Of a stretch of DNA of 64,000 nucleotides, positions 42,392 through 50,658 are shown piece by piece; position 1 is the stretch's first letter; each line of letters starts with the position of its first letter. The DNA lies in the NCBI GenBank assembly GCA_019414205.1, contig DXML01000012.1, positions 364,617 to 428,616 of the forward strand, given 5' to 3'. A program made the translations under genes and the position numbers. Source of the stretch: Collinsella sp. GTDB lineage: Bacteria > Actinomycetota > Coriobacteriia > Coriobacteriales > Coriobacteriaceae. Under the pieces are notes generated by a model. That model made no database searches. It saw only the letters and a program-made list of their open reading frames with translations, and had not been told where the DNA came from.

Positions 42392-43684
42392 GTGCTCGCA
42401 CCCCATATTTCCGTCGTCAACCTCGGCTGCCGTGTCAACCGGGTTGAGTCTGACCGTATCACTGCCGATCTTATGCGCCTGGGTTTTGCTATGGTGGAGC
42501 CCCAGGATGCCGACCTGATCGTCATTAACACCTGTGCCGTTACGGGCGAGGCCGAGGCCAAGACCCGTAAGGCCGTCCGTCATGCGCTGGCCCATCCAAA
42601 TGAGCCCTATGTAGTCGTGACCGGATGCGTGGTCAATTTGCATCCCGAGGAGCTGTTGGAGCTTTCGGATCGCGTGATTGCCGAGCCGTCTAAGATCGAT
42701 GTCGCCGAACGTGTCTGCGATGTGCTGGGTGTCGAATCCGATAGTGTGGCCGCCTGCAGCGACAGCGATGTGGTCGACGCTCTGGGTCGCTCGCGTCTGG
42801 GTGTGAAGATCCAGGATGGCTGCAACCACCGTTGCACCTATTGCATCGTGTGGAAGGCCCGCGGTCCCGAGCGTTCCGTGCCCGTCGAGTCCGTGCTTGA
42901 GCAAGTTCGCGAGGCCCAGGAGGCCGGCGTGCCCGAGGTGGTGCTGACCGGTGTGAACCTGGGTGCCTACGATGGCAAGAGCGCGACCGACGAGCATGTC
43001 GAAATCGATGAGCTGCTCGAGGCCATCATGGAGCGCACGACTATTGCGCATGTGCGCATTTCCTCGGTCGAACCCATGGATATCTCTGAGCGCCTGCTTA
43101 AGGTTATGGCGCGCTATCCGCAGCGTATTGCCCCGTTTTTGCACCTGCCCGTACAGTCCGGCTGTACGGCGACGCTGCATCGCATGGGTCGTCCCTATAG
43201 TGCCGAGGCCTTTGAGGACACGGTGCGCATGATTCGCGCCATCCTGCCGCAGGCGTCTCTTTCGTGCGACGTCATCGTCGGTTTTCCTGGTGAGACGGAC
43301 GAGGAGTTCGAGGAGTCGCTGGCGCTGTGCCGCCGCGTGGGGTTCTCGCGTATGCACGTGTTCCGCTACAGTAAGCGTCCCGGTACCCTTGCTGCCGACA
43401 TGCCCGACCAGGTGCCGCCCGAGGTTATGGCCGAGCGCAGCCGCCGTATGCGAGACGCGGCGCAGGAGCTCGCTATCGCCGACGCTCGTCGTCGCGTGGG
43501 CACCGTTGAGCGCGCCGTGCTCGAGTATGGTGACAACCTGACGCTCGGTTCGTTCCATCATGCCCGTCTTGACGATACCTGTGGACTTACAGCCCCGTGC
43601 CTGCTCGATGTTGCTATCATCGGAGTCGATGATTCCGGCTTGGTCCATGCGCGCAGGGAGGTCCATGGAAGCCTCGAAGATTAG
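42392..43684 (+). CDS. mtaB: tRNA t6A37 methylthiotransferase MtaB
   Basis: 430-residue radical SAM enzyme that turns t6A into ms2t6A at position 37 of tRNA. The N-terminal UPF0004 domain has cysteines in VNLGCRVNRVES, INTCAVTGEAEAKTRK and VVTGCVVNLHP. The radical SAM site is QDGCNHRCTYCIVWKARGP (CX3CX2C), with VVLTGVNLGAYDG and HLPVQSGCTATLHRMGRPY. A TRAM-like end follows. NLGCRVNRVES rather than GCQMN distinguishes MtaB from MiaB and RimO. GTG 42392 follows AAGGAG. It overlaps phoH by 20 bases. Confidence 0.94.
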   Translation: MLAPHISVVNLGCRVNRVESDRITADLMRLGFAMVEPQDADLIVINTCAVTGEAEAKTRKAVRHALAHPNEPYVVVTGCVVNLHPEELLELSDRVIAEPSKIDVAERVCDVLGVESDSVAACSDSDVVDALGRSRLGVKIQDGCNHRCTYCIVWKARGPERSVPVESVLEQVREAQEAGVPEVVLTGVNLGAYDGKSATDEHVEIDELLEAIMERTTIAHVRISSVEPMDISERLLKVMARYPQRIAPFLHLPVQSGCTATLHRMGRPYSAEAFEDTVRMIRAILPQASLSCDVIVGFPGETDEEFEESLALCRRVGFSRMHVFRYSKRPGTLAADMPDQVPPEVMAERSRRMRDAAQELAIADARRRVGTVERAVLEYGDNLTLGSFHHARLDDTCGLTAPCLLDVAIIGVDDSGLVHARREVHGSLED

Positions 43685-44651
43685 ACTTACCGTTCCCGAG
43701 GGAGTTGATCCCTCGCGTGTTTTGGGCGCCGGCGACGGCGTCCTTCGTGCGCTCGAGAGCTTGGTTCGCGCTCACGTGGTCGCCCGTGGCGATAGGATCT
43801 CCGTGAGCGGCGACCCGGACGAGGTCGAGCTCGTGGCTCGCTTTTTCGAACATGCTTTTCGCGAGGCGGCGGCCGGTCGTACCCTGTCTGCCGACGATGT
43901 CTCGCGTTGCCTGGCCGTCTTGCGCGACGGCGAGCATGAGGCCACATCGCTTCGCGATGACGTGCTGCTTTCGTATCGCGGTCGCGTCATTCGTCCCAAG
44001 ACGCTTGGGCAAAAGCGCTATGTGGATGCCATTCGCTCGCATACCATCACCTTTGGCTTGGGTCCTGCCGGTACCGGTAAGACCTATCTGGCCATGGCGC
44101 TCGCCGTTGCCGCGCTCAAGCGCCATGAGGTGGGCCGTTTGATCTTGACGCGTCCGGTTGTCGAAGCAGGGGAGAACCTGGGCTTTTTGCCCGGCACCCT
44201 CGAGGAAAAGATCGATCCGTACATGCGCCCGCTCTACGATGCCCTTTTTGACATGATGGATCGTGAGCGCACCGATGAGCTTATGGAGCGCGGCGTGATC
44301 GAGATCGCCCCGCTCGCCTACATGCGCGGTCGTACGCTGAGCGATGCTTTCGTGGTGCTCGACGAGGCGCAAAATACCACGCCCGAGCAGATGAAGATGT
44401 TCCTGACACGCCTTGGATTCAACTCCAAGTTCGTGATTACCGGCGACCTCAGCCAGCGCGACCTGGTGGGTCGTCGTGGTGGCTTGGCGGATGTCGAGAA
44501 GATTTTGGGCCGTGTCGACGATGTGGCATTTTCTCACCTCGAGCGTGCCGACGTGGTGCGTCATGCCCTAGTGGGTTGTATCGTTGAGGCATATGATGCT
44601 TATGATGACGTGCGTGAGCAACGCTCACGCGACCGAAAGGAGTCCCGTTGA
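43665..44651 (+). CDS. phoH: PhoH-like P-loop ATPase
   Basis: 328-residue PhoH-family ATPase, often paired with ybeY and linked to RNA metabolism; the exact role is unsettled. The N-terminal 110 residues include a KH-like segment. GLGPAGTGKTYLAMALAVAA is Walker A near residue 133. RLILTRPVVEAGENLGFLPG, LEEKIDPYMRPLYDAL, AFVVLDEAQNTTPEQMKMFL (Walker B) and KFVITGDLSQRDL are strongly typical. ATG 43665 follows GGGAGG inside mtaB. The stop overlaps the ybeY start. Confidence 0.95.
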   Translation: MEASKIRLTVPEGVDPSRVLGAGDGVLRALESLVRAHVVARGDRISVSGDPDEVELVARFFEHAFREAAAGRTLSADDVSRCLAVLRDGEHEATSLRDDVLLSYRGRVIRPKTLGQKRYVDAIRSHTITFGLGPAGTGKTYLAMALAVAALKRHEVGRLILTRPVVEAGENLGFLPGTLEEKIDPYMRPLYDALFDMMDRERTDELMERGVIEIAPLAYMRGRTLSDAFVVLDEAQNTTPEQMKMFLTRLGFNSKFVITGDLSQRDLVGRRGGLADVEKILGRVDDVAFSHLERADVVRHALVGCIVEAYDAYDDVREQRSRDRKESR

Positions 44652-45157
44652 GTGTATTGATCAGCAACGATGCCGAGCTCGATACGCTGCTCGATGCTCA
44701 GGAGGTGGAGCACATCTGCGAGGTCGTGCTTGCCGCCGAGGGCGTTGAGCGTGAAGTCGAGATTTCCCTTTCGTATGTCGACGAGGACGAGATGCACGAG
44801 CTCAACCACGAGTGGCGCGGTATCGACCGCACCACCGATGTGCTCTCGTTTGAGTGCGATTCGGCCTTTGACGATGACATTCCCGCCGATGAGACGCTCG
44901 AGCTCGGCGATATCATCTTGGCCCCGCAGGTTATTGCCCGTCAGGCCCCCGGTTTTGGCAATAGCCCCGCTGACGAGTGCCGTCTGATGCTCGTTCACGG
45001 CATGCTGCACCTGCTGGGCTATGACCACATCGAGGACGACGAGGCCGAGGTTATGGAGGCCCGCGAGGACGCTATCCTGCGCGATCTGGCGCTCGAGCGC
45101 GGCGAGGATCCCAAACTGGTTCACGTCGGCCCCATCACCAATCATGCCCACGACTAG
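44648..45157 (+). CDS. ybeY: Endoribonuclease YbeY
   Basis: 169-residue zinc-dependent endonuclease for 16S rRNA 3'-end maturation and ribosome quality control. VEISLSYVDEDEMHELNHEW, GIDRTTDVLSFE and LGDIILAP precede the metal motif LVHGMLHLLGYDHIEDDEAE (HGxxHxxGYDH). The start is TTG 44648, which overlaps the phoH stop (TTGA), with AAAGGAG upstream. The phoH-ybeY-dgkA-era-recO order is a standard Gram-positive cluster. Confidence 0.95.
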   Translation: MSVLISNDAELDTLLDAQEVEHICEVVLAAEGVEREVEISLSYVDEDEMHELNHEWRGIDRTTDVLSFECDSAFDDDIPADETLELGDIILAPQVIARQAPGFGNSPADECRLMLVHGMLHLLGYDHIEDDEAEVMEAREDAILRDLALERGEDPKLVHVGPITNHAHD

Positions 45158-45166
45158 GAGCCGTTT

Positions 45167-45544
45167 ATGATTCCCGGATCGAACAAGGACCATCCGTCCT
45201 TTTTAAAGTCGTTCTCCTACGCCATGGAGGGCTTCGTCACCGCCGTCAAGACCGAGCGCAACATTAAGGTCATGCTCGTGGCGGGCGTGTGCACCGTCAT
45301 TGCCGGCTGCATCGTGGGGCTCGACATTGCCGAGTGGGCCACGATTATCATCTGCTGCGGCCTGGTGATTCACGGCGAGCTGTGCAATACCGCCATGGAG
45401 GCCATTGTCGATCTGGCGACCCAGGAGCTCCATCCGCTGGCAAAACGCGCCAAGGACATCGCCGCCGCCTCTGTATACGTTCTTTCCATCACCGCCGCGA
45501 TTGTGGGCGTGCTGGTATTTGCCCACGCGCTCGGCTTTATTTAG
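45167..45544 (+). CDS. dgkA: Diacylglycerol/undecaprenol kinase
   Basis: 125-residue integral membrane kinase of the DgkA family. Gram-positive members phosphorylate undecaprenol, feeding the same lipid carrier as UppS. FSYAMEGFVTAVKTERNIKV is the amphipathic N-terminal part. Three membrane helices follow (VMLVAGVCTVIAGCIVG, WATIIICCGLVIHGELCNTA, VYVLSITAAIVGVLVFAH). ELCNTAMEAIVDLATQELHP and AKRAKDIAAASV carry the catalytic Glu/Asn and the Lys/Asp residues. era begins 12 bases downstream. The substrate is inferred from lineage. Confidence 0.92.
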   Translation: MIPGSNKDHPSFLKSFSYAMEGFVTAVKTERNIKVMLVAGVCTVIAGCIVGLDIAEWATIIICCGLVIHGELCNTAMEAIVDLATQELHPLAKRAKDIAAASVYVLSITAAIVGVLVFAHALGFI

Positions 45545-45556
45545 AAAGGGATTCCC

Positions 45557-46624
45557 ATGTCCGACAATATGCAGTCTACCGATGAGATTTTGGACGACGA
45601 GTCCCCGGATGCTAAGGCGACCGAGGCCTATGAGGAAGTCGAGGAGTTCGACCCGTTTGAGGGCATGAGCGACGAGGAGCTCGACGCCCTGTGCGATGAG
45701 GACGACAGCCTCGCGGGCTTTGGCGACGTTGAGCCCGGTTTCCGCAGTGGCTTCGTGGCCTTGGTCGGCCGCCCCAACGCCGGTAAGTCAACGCTGCTCA
45801 ACGCCTGCTATGGCAAAAAGGTCGCCATCACCTCGCCGGTGGCCCAGACGACCCGCCGCCGCATGCGCGCCGTCGTCAACCGCCCCGGCTACCAGCTGGT
45901 CTTTGTCGATACCCCGGGTATCCACAAGCCCAAGGACGGTCTAGGGTCCGAGCTGAACAAGAGCGCGCTGTTCGAGCTGAACGATGTCGATGTTGTCGCG
46001 TTTTTGATTGATGCCACCAAACCGATCGGCAGGGGAGACGCCTGGGTTGCCGAGCGTGTCAAGAATGCCCGTTCCAAGAAGGTCCTGGTGCTCACCAAGG
46101 CCGATGAGGCCGACCCCGCACAGGTCATGGAGCAGCTTAAGGCAGCCCACGAGCTTATGGACTTTGACGACGAGATCGTGACGTCGTCGGTCAAGAACTT
46201 CAACGTCGATGCCTTTATCGAGACCGTTGCGCACTTTTTGCCCGAGGGCCCGCGTTGGTTCCCCGAGGACATGGGTACCGACGCTTCTGACGAGACGCTC
46301 GTTGCCGAGTTTGTGCGCGAGAAGGTCTTGCGCCGCACCCGTGATGAGATCCCTCACTCCGTTGGCGTAATCTGCGACGCGCTCGAGCAGACCAAGAAGG
46401 TGCTGCGCGTGCACGCCACTATTTACGTCGAGCGCGAGGGCCAAAAGGGCATCATCATCGGCAAGGGCGGCGAGATGATCAAGCATATCGGTATCGACGC
46501 CCGCCGCGATCTTGAGCGCATTTTTGGCACGCAGGTCTTTTTGGAGCTGGACGTGAAGGTCAAGGCCGGCTGGCGTGACGACGAGGCCCAGATTCGTCGC
46601 TTTGGCTACAACGCCGAGGACTAA
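45557..46624 (+). CDS. era: GTPase Era with an acidic N-terminal extension
   Basis: 355-residue GTPase that binds the 3' end of 16S rRNA during 30S assembly. G1 is GRPNAGKSTLLNA near residue 71, G3 DTPGIHKP and G4 TKAD. A KH domain near the C-terminus has IYVEREGQKGIIIGKGGEMI. Family members are about 300 residues; here a 65-residue lead, very rich in Asp and Glu (GMSDEELDALCDEDD), precedes the G domain. ATG 45557 has a good AGAAAGGGA site, so the extension is probably real. recO starts 15 bases later. Confidence 0.95.
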   Translation: MSDNMQSTDEILDDESPDAKATEAYEEVEEFDPFEGMSDEELDALCDEDDSLAGFGDVEPGFRSGFVALVGRPNAGKSTLLNACYGKKVAITSPVAQTTRRRMRAVVNRPGYQLVFVDTPGIHKPKDGLGSELNKSALFELNDVDVVAFLIDATKPIGRGDAWVAERVKNARSKKVLVLTKADEADPAQVMEQLKAAHELMDFDDEIVTSSVKNFNVDAFIETVAHFLPEGPRWFPEDMGTDASDETLVAEFVREKVLRRTRDEIPHSVGVICDALEQTKKVLRVHATIYVEREGQKGIIIGKGGEMIKHIGIDARRDLERIFGTQVFLELDVKVKAGWRDDEAQIRRFGYNAED

Positions 46625-46639
46625 GGACGCGCAGCGCGC

Positions 46640-47389
46640 ATGGCAGGCTCCCGGACATATCGCACGAAGGTGCTCGTGCTCGACAAGACCAAGCTCAAAG
46701 AGACCGATCTGATTCTGACGATGCTTGACGAGCGGGGTCGTCAGGTTCGTGCCGTGGCAAAGGGGGCCCGCAAACCCGGTGGGCGCTTGGCGGCGCGCTG
46801 CGAATTATTCTGTACCGTCGATATGCTGCTCGCACATGGACGCTCGCTCGACGTTGTTTCTCAGGCCGAGCTTTTGGAAGCGCCGGTTGGCGCCGCGCCC
46901 GATTACGAGACGACCTGCGCCGCAAGCGCGATTGCCGCGGTCGCGCGCGTGTGCTCATTCGAGGACGCCGAGGACCCGTTTACCTTTGCCATCACGCAGC
47001 GGGCGCTCACGCTTGTCGGCTGTGGGCTCGACTCGGCACATATGGACCTGCTCGTGGCGGCCTTTGTCTTTAAACTTCTGTCGCACGTGGGCTATCGACC
47101 CGATTTTTCGGCCTGCGTGCTGTGCGGAGACCCCATGCTGTCGTACTTTTCGCCCCAGGCGGGCGGGCTCATGTGCGGTTCGTGCGCGTCGAGCGTTCCG
47201 GGTGCCGAGCTGGTTTCGACCGGTGAGGTCGAGTGGCTGCGCGCCCTCATGTCCATGACCTTCGATGCACTCATGGTCGAGCGAATCGACCCGCATACGG
47301 CGGCGTTCTTGCTCGGGCTTTCGCATGTGTGGGCTGCGACGCACACCGACCAGCGCCTCCGTGCGATGGAATTCATGTTGGGTCGGTGA
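46640..47389 (+). CDS. recO: DNA repair protein RecO
   Basis: 249-residue protein that helps load RecA on SSB-coated DNA (RecFOR pathway). The OB-fold N-terminus shows YRTKVLVLDKTKLKETDLIL, EKGRQVRAVAKGARKPGG-like text (here DERGRQVRAVAKGARKPGG) and RCELFCTVDMLLAHGRSLD. The zinc ribbon is CVLCGDPM then GGLMCGSC. The end is a short alpha-helical domain. ATG 46640 has no strong ribosome site. Last gene of the mtaB-era cluster. Confidence 0.93.
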   Translation: MAGSRTYRTKVLVLDKTKLKETDLILTMLDERGRQVRAVAKGARKPGGRLAARCELFCTVDMLLAHGRSLDVVSQAELLEAPVGAAPDYETTCAASAIAAVARVCSFEDAEDPFTFAITQRALTLVGCGLDSAHMDLLVAAFVFKLLSHVGYRPDFSACVLCGDPMLSYFSPQAGGLMCGSCASSVPGAELVSTGEVEWLRALMSMTFDALMVERIDPHTAAFLLGLSHVWAATHTDQRLRAMEFMLGR

Positions 47390-47490
47390 TGATGCGCATG
47401 GGCGGTCTGCTTGTGGTAACATACCGACCTGTTGGTACCTCGACCTTGGATGCTCGCTCCACCGACGGCTTCCCAGTCCGAGGCGAATAG

Positions 47491-47508
47491 TGTCGCCCGC
47501 GGGCGACA
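47491..47508 (+). promoter_or_regulatory. Palindrome in the rpsO leader
   Basis: TGTCGCCCGCGGGCGACA, a perfect 18-base palindrome ending 19 bases before the rpsO ATG and just upstream of AAAGG. A possible -10 TAACAT is at 47417-47422. A second bulged helix can form between CCTCGACC (about 47439) and the GGACTGG-like strand near 47474-47482. S15 feedback control would act here if present. Confidence 0.4.
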
Positions 47509-47527
47509 AGAAACGAAAGGTGAAACA

Positions 47528-47806
47528 ATGACTGTTTCCAAAGAGCGCAAGGCTGAGCTGACTGCCCAGTTCGGTAACACCCCGGTCGACACCGGCAACC
47601 CCAAGGTTCAGGTCGCCATCCTGTCCGAGCGCATCAAGGAGCTGACCGAGCACATGAAGTCCCACCAGAAGGACTTCCACACCCGTCGTGGCCTGCTCAT
47701 GCTCGTCGGCCGTCGTCGTCGTCTTCTCTCCTACATCAAGAAGAACGACATCGTCGAGTACCGTGAGCTCATCAAGGCTCTGGGCATCCGCGACAACATC
47801 CAGTAA
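47528..47806 (+). CDS. rpsO: 30S ribosomal protein S15
   Basis: 92-residue 16S rRNA-binding protein. KERKAELTAQFGNTPVDTGN, PKVQVAILSERIKELTEHMK, HQKDFHTRRGLLMLVGRRRR and LLSYIKKNDIVEYREL cover the whole S15 family. ATG 47528 follows AAAGG; an upstream open frame is leader sequence. The rpsO-pnp order is conserved across bacteria. Here a terminator and a leader hairpin separate the two genes. Confidence 0.98.
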   Translation: MTVSKERKAELTAQFGNTPVDTGNPKVQVAILSERIKELTEHMKSHQKDFHTRRGLLMLVGRRRRLLSYIKKNDIVEYRELIKALGIRDNIQ

Positions 47807-47822
47807 GGATTTGTACATGCTA

Positions 47823-47853
47823 AGAGCGTCCTGCGCAGCGGGGCGCTCTTTTT
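47823..47853 (+). terminator. Intrinsic terminator after rpsO
   Basis: A 12-bp stem (47823-47834 with 47838-47849, two G-U pairs), GCA loop, T5. Read-through would supply part of the pnp mRNA. Confidence 0.88.
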
Positions 47854-47920
47854 GTGTAAGGGCGCGAACAATCACGCTCTGAAGCGTGGCGGGGGCAGGG
47901 GGCCCGCGTCACATGAGAAG

Positions 47921-47943
47921 CCCACAGGCAAGGGGCCTGTGGG
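47921..47943 (+). promoter_or_regulatory. Hairpin in the pnp leader
   Basis: CCCACAGGC (47921-47929) pairs perfectly with GCCTGTGGG (47935-47943), directly before the AAAGGAGA ribosome site. It resembles the position of the RNase III-cut hairpin through which E. coli pnp is autoregulated, but homology is not implied. Confidence 0.45.
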
Positions 47944-47956
47944 GTAAAGGAGAACA

Positions 47957-50203
47957 ATGACACTCGTATCCAAGACCTTTGAGCTGTACGGCAAGACCTA
48001 CACCTTTGAGTCCGGCGAGCTTGCCAAGCAGGCCACCGGCGCCTGCCTGGTCAAGCAGGGCGACACCACGATGCTCGACACCGTGGTTGTCTCCAAGGAG
48101 CGCAAGAACTACGACTTCTTCCCGCTGACCGTCGACTTCAACGAGAAGATGTACGCAGCCGGCCGCATCCCGGGTGGTTACCTCAAGCGTGAGGGCCGTC
48201 CCAGCGAGAAGGCCACGCTCACCGCGCGCATGATTGACCGTCCGATTCGCCCGAGCTTCCCGGACGGCTTCCGCAACGAGGTGCACATTGTCGCCACCTC
48301 GCTCGTCGCCGACCAGGTCAACCCCTTCGACGTCATCAACGTCATGGGTGCCTCCCTGGCCATGACGCTCGGCGGCGTGCCCTTCGAGGGTCCGCTTGCC
48401 TGCGTGCGCATCGGCCGCAACGTGGAGACCGGCGAGTTTATCGTCAACCCCACCTATGAGGAGCGCGAGAACTCCGATCTGGACCTGGAGCTGGGTGGCT
48501 CCGCCGACTTCATCTCGATGGTCGAGGCTGGCGCCGAGGAGATCTCCGAGGACGACATGCTCGCCGCCATGAAGTTTGGCCAGGAGGCCCTTGCTGCCTT
48601 CTGCCAGGCTCAGGACGAGTTTGTCGCCGAGTGGGAGCAGGTCAACGGCGCCATCGTCAAGAAGGAGTACCCGCTCGACCAGCCCGTCGAGGAGGTCCAG
48701 GAGCGCATCTTCGCCCACTACGACGAGATGGCAGCCGCCCTTCGCGACGCCGACAAGCTCTCCCGTATCGGTAAGGTCGAGGCTCTGAAGGAGTCCATCC
48801 GTGCCGAGTTCACCGAGGAGGAGCAGTCCGCTTGGGAGCGCGAGATTCCCGTGGCGCTCAAGAAGCTCGAGAAGAAGGCTATGCGTACCATGGTCGTCGA
48901 GACCGGCGAGCGCGTCGACGGCCGTGCCGCCGATGAGATTCGCCCCATCATGGTGAAGGATAACTACCTGCCGCTCGTTCACGGCTCCGGTCTGTTCCAG
49001 CGTGGCCAGACCCAGGTGCTTTCCGTCCTGTCGCTCGGTATGCTCAACGAGGGCCAGCGTCTGGATACCATCGAGCCCACCGAGGGCAAGCGCTACATGC
49101 ACCACTACAACTTCCCGCCGTTCTGCACCGGCGAGACCGGCCGCATGGGCAGCCCCAAGCGCCGCGAGATCGGCCACGGCAACCTGGCTGAGCGCGCTTT
49201 GCTTCCGGTGCTCCCCGACGAGAACGAGTTCCCCTACGCCATCCGCGTCGTCTCCGAGGTCATGGAGTCCAACGGCTCCTCTTCGATGGCTTCGACCTGC
49301 GGCTCCACGCTCGCCCTTATGGACGGCGGCGTGCCCATTAAGCGCCCGGTCTCCGGTATCGCCATGGGCCTGATCCAGGAGGAGGGCAAGACCGTGGTCC
49401 TGTCCGACATCCAGGGTCTCGAGGACTTCCTTGGCGACATGGACTTTAAGGTCACCGGCACCACCGAGGGCATTACCGCTCTGCAGATGGACAACAAGGC
49501 CACTGGTCTTACCTTTGACATCTTGGCCCGCGCCCTGCAGCAGGCCAAGGAGGGTCGCGCCTTCATCCTGCAGAAGATGCTCGATGTGATCCCCGAGCCG
49601 CGCCACACCACGCGCAGCACCGCTCCGCGTATCGTCTCCATCCAGGTTCCGACTGACAAGATTCGCGACGTCATCGGTTCCGGCGGTAAGGTCATCCGCG
49701 GCATCCAGGACGAGACCGGCGCTTCGGTCGACATCCAGGAGGACGGCACCGTCTTTGTCGGCGGCACCGGCGAGTCCGTCGATCAGGCTGTCGAGCGTAT
49801 CAAGCTCATCATCAAGGTTCCCGAGCCGGGCGAGGAGTACACCGGTCGTGTGGTCTCCATCCAGCCCTTCGGCGCCTTCGTCAACCTGCTGCCCGGCAAG
49901 GACGGCCTGCTGCACATCTCCCGCGTCGCCAAGGGCCGCGTGGAGAAGGTCGAGGATGTCCTTAACGTGGGCGACGAGGTCAAGGTCGTCGTCATTGAGG
50001 TCGACGATCGCGGCAAGATCTCGCTCGATCGTCTTGACAAGCCCGAGGCTCCGGCTCGCGCCGAGGGTACCTCCGAGGGCGACGGCGAGCACTTCCAGCG
50101 TCGTGAGCGTCCGCGTCGCGAGCGCTCCGAGCGCAGCGACCGTCCGCGCCGTCCCGGCGACAACGGAGGCCGCAAGCCCCGCCGTCACCACGACGCCGAG
50201 TAA
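47957..50203 (+). CDS. pnp: Polyribonucleotide nucleotidyltransferase (PNPase)
   Basis: 748-residue phosphorolytic 3'-5' exoribonuclease. First RNase PH core: KQGDTTMLDTVVVSKERKN, FFPLTVDFNEKMYAAGRIPG, LTARMIDRPIRPSFPDGF. An alpha-helical linker covers about 240-310. Second RNase PH core: GSGLFQRGQTQVLSVLSLG, FPPFCTGETGRMGSPKRREI, SSSMASTCGSTLALMDGGVP and LEDFLGDMDFKVTGTTEGIT. A KH domain (IRDVIGSGGKVIRGIQDETG) and an S1 domain (VVSIQPFGAFVNLLPGKDGL) follow. The tail of about 45 residues is Arg-rich. ATG 47957 follows AAAGGAGA. It is followed by a terminator and two palindromic elements. Confidence 0.97.
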   Translation: MTLVSKTFELYGKTYTFESGELAKQATGACLVKQGDTTMLDTVVVSKERKNYDFFPLTVDFNEKMYAAGRIPGGYLKREGRPSEKATLTARMIDRPIRPSFPDGFRNEVHIVATSLVADQVNPFDVINVMGASLAMTLGGVPFEGPLACVRIGRNVETGEFIVNPTYEERENSDLDLELGGSADFISMVEAGAEEISEDDMLAAMKFGQEALAAFCQAQDEFVAEWEQVNGAIVKKEYPLDQPVEEVQERIFAHYDEMAAALRDADKLSRIGKVEALKESIRAEFTEEEQSAWEREIPVALKKLEKKAMRTMVVETGERVDGRAADEIRPIMVKDNYLPLVHGSGLFQRGQTQVLSVLSLGMLNEGQRLDTIEPTEGKRYMHHYNFPPFCTGETGRMGSPKRREIGHGNLAERALLPVLPDENEFPYAIRVVSEVMESNGSSSMASTCGSTLALMDGGVPIKRPVSGIAMGLIQEEGKTVVLSDIQGLEDFLGDMDFKVTGTTEGITALQMDNKATGLTFDILARALQQAKEGRAFILQKMLDVIPEPRHTTRSTAPRIVSIQVPTDKIRDVIGSGGKVIRGIQDETGASVDIQEDGTVFVGGTGESVDQAVERIKLIIKVPEPGEEYTGRVVSIQPFGAFVNLLPGKDGLLHISRVAKGRVEKVEDVLNVGDEVKVVVIEVDDRGKISLDRLDKPEAPARAEGTSEGDGEHFQRRERPRRERSERSDRPRRPGDNGGRKPRRHHDAE

Positions 50204-50226
50204 CAGCCGTACATAAGCAGCACCGC

Positions 50227-50258
50227 AAGGGCGACTCCGGACAGGGGTCGCCCTTTTG
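50227..50258 (+). terminator. Intrinsic terminator after pnp
   Basis: A 12-bp stem (50227-50238 with 50244-50255, one G-U), GGACA loop, TTTT. Its 3' side overlaps the outer arm of the palindromic element that starts at 50252. Confidence 0.85.
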
Positions 50259-50396
50259 CTTGCGCCCGGGAGGGCCGCATATGAAATTTCCTGCTCTACA
50301 GTCCTGCGCAAGACGGAAAGCACATTAAGTGCTTTCCTTTGCGTGCGGAACTCGCGATAAACTTCATATGCGGCCCTCCCGGGCGCAAGCAAAAGG
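50252..50396 (+). repeat. Palindromic element 1 (conserved core, perfect long arms)
   Basis: The outer arms 50252-50285 and 50363-50396 are perfectly complementary over 34 bp. The core carries CCTGCTCTACAGTCCTGC, GACGGA, a nested hairpin GGAAAGCAC-ATTAA-GTGCTTTCC with a CGCAA/TTGCG helix below it, and GTGCGGAACTCGCGATAAAC. The same core, in reverse orientation and with compensated stem changes, forms element 2 (50520-50658). It has no protein coding. It could be a structured RNA, a non-autonomous mobile palindrome, or both. Bases 50397-50519, between the elements, are AT-rich and hold nothing I recognise. Confidence 0.8.
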
Positions 50397-50519
50397 ACTG
50401 GTTAGTGCCGCTCGCAATTTAGTTAGACAGTCTATTCAGTAGTCAGATTTCGGATTTGTAGATAGACGCTGCAGCATTTCCCCAGATAAAATCGACCAAA
50501 ATTAACCTGTCCCTTATTG

Positions 50520-50658
50520 GCCGGTTTCCCGTGGGGCGGGCACTGATGAAGTTTATCGCGAGTTCCGCACGAACAGGAGGCCACTTAATGTGGCCTCCGT
50601 CGTGAGCAGGACTGTAGAGCAGGAAACTTCATCAGTGCCCGCCCCACGGGAAACCGGC
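50520..50658 (-). repeat. Palindromic element 2 (inverted relative to element 1)
   Basis: Arms 50520-50554 and 50624-50658 are perfectly complementary over 35 bp, but their outer 25 or so bases differ from those of element 1. Read on the minus strand, the core gives CCTGCTCTACAGTCCTGC, GACGGA, hairpin GGAGGCCAC-ATTAA-GTGGCCTCC and GTGCGGAACTCGCGATAAAC. Three base pairs of the inner stem differ from element 1, and all three remain paired. Confidence 0.8.

Noticed and set aside
47909..50392. Long open frame of more than 800 codons on the minus strand across pnp
   Set aside because: It mirrors the pnp reading frame. GC-rich codon usage removes stops from the antisense frame, and the translation is Leu/Gly/Asp/Val-rich without any domain. 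The same holds for antisense frames over lepA, adhE, comEC, ftsK, rseP-ispG and proS.
50252..50658. The two palindromic elements as a CRISPR array or an intact insertion sequence
   Set aside because: There are only two copies, in opposite orientation, with no spacers, and no transposase frame lies within or between them.
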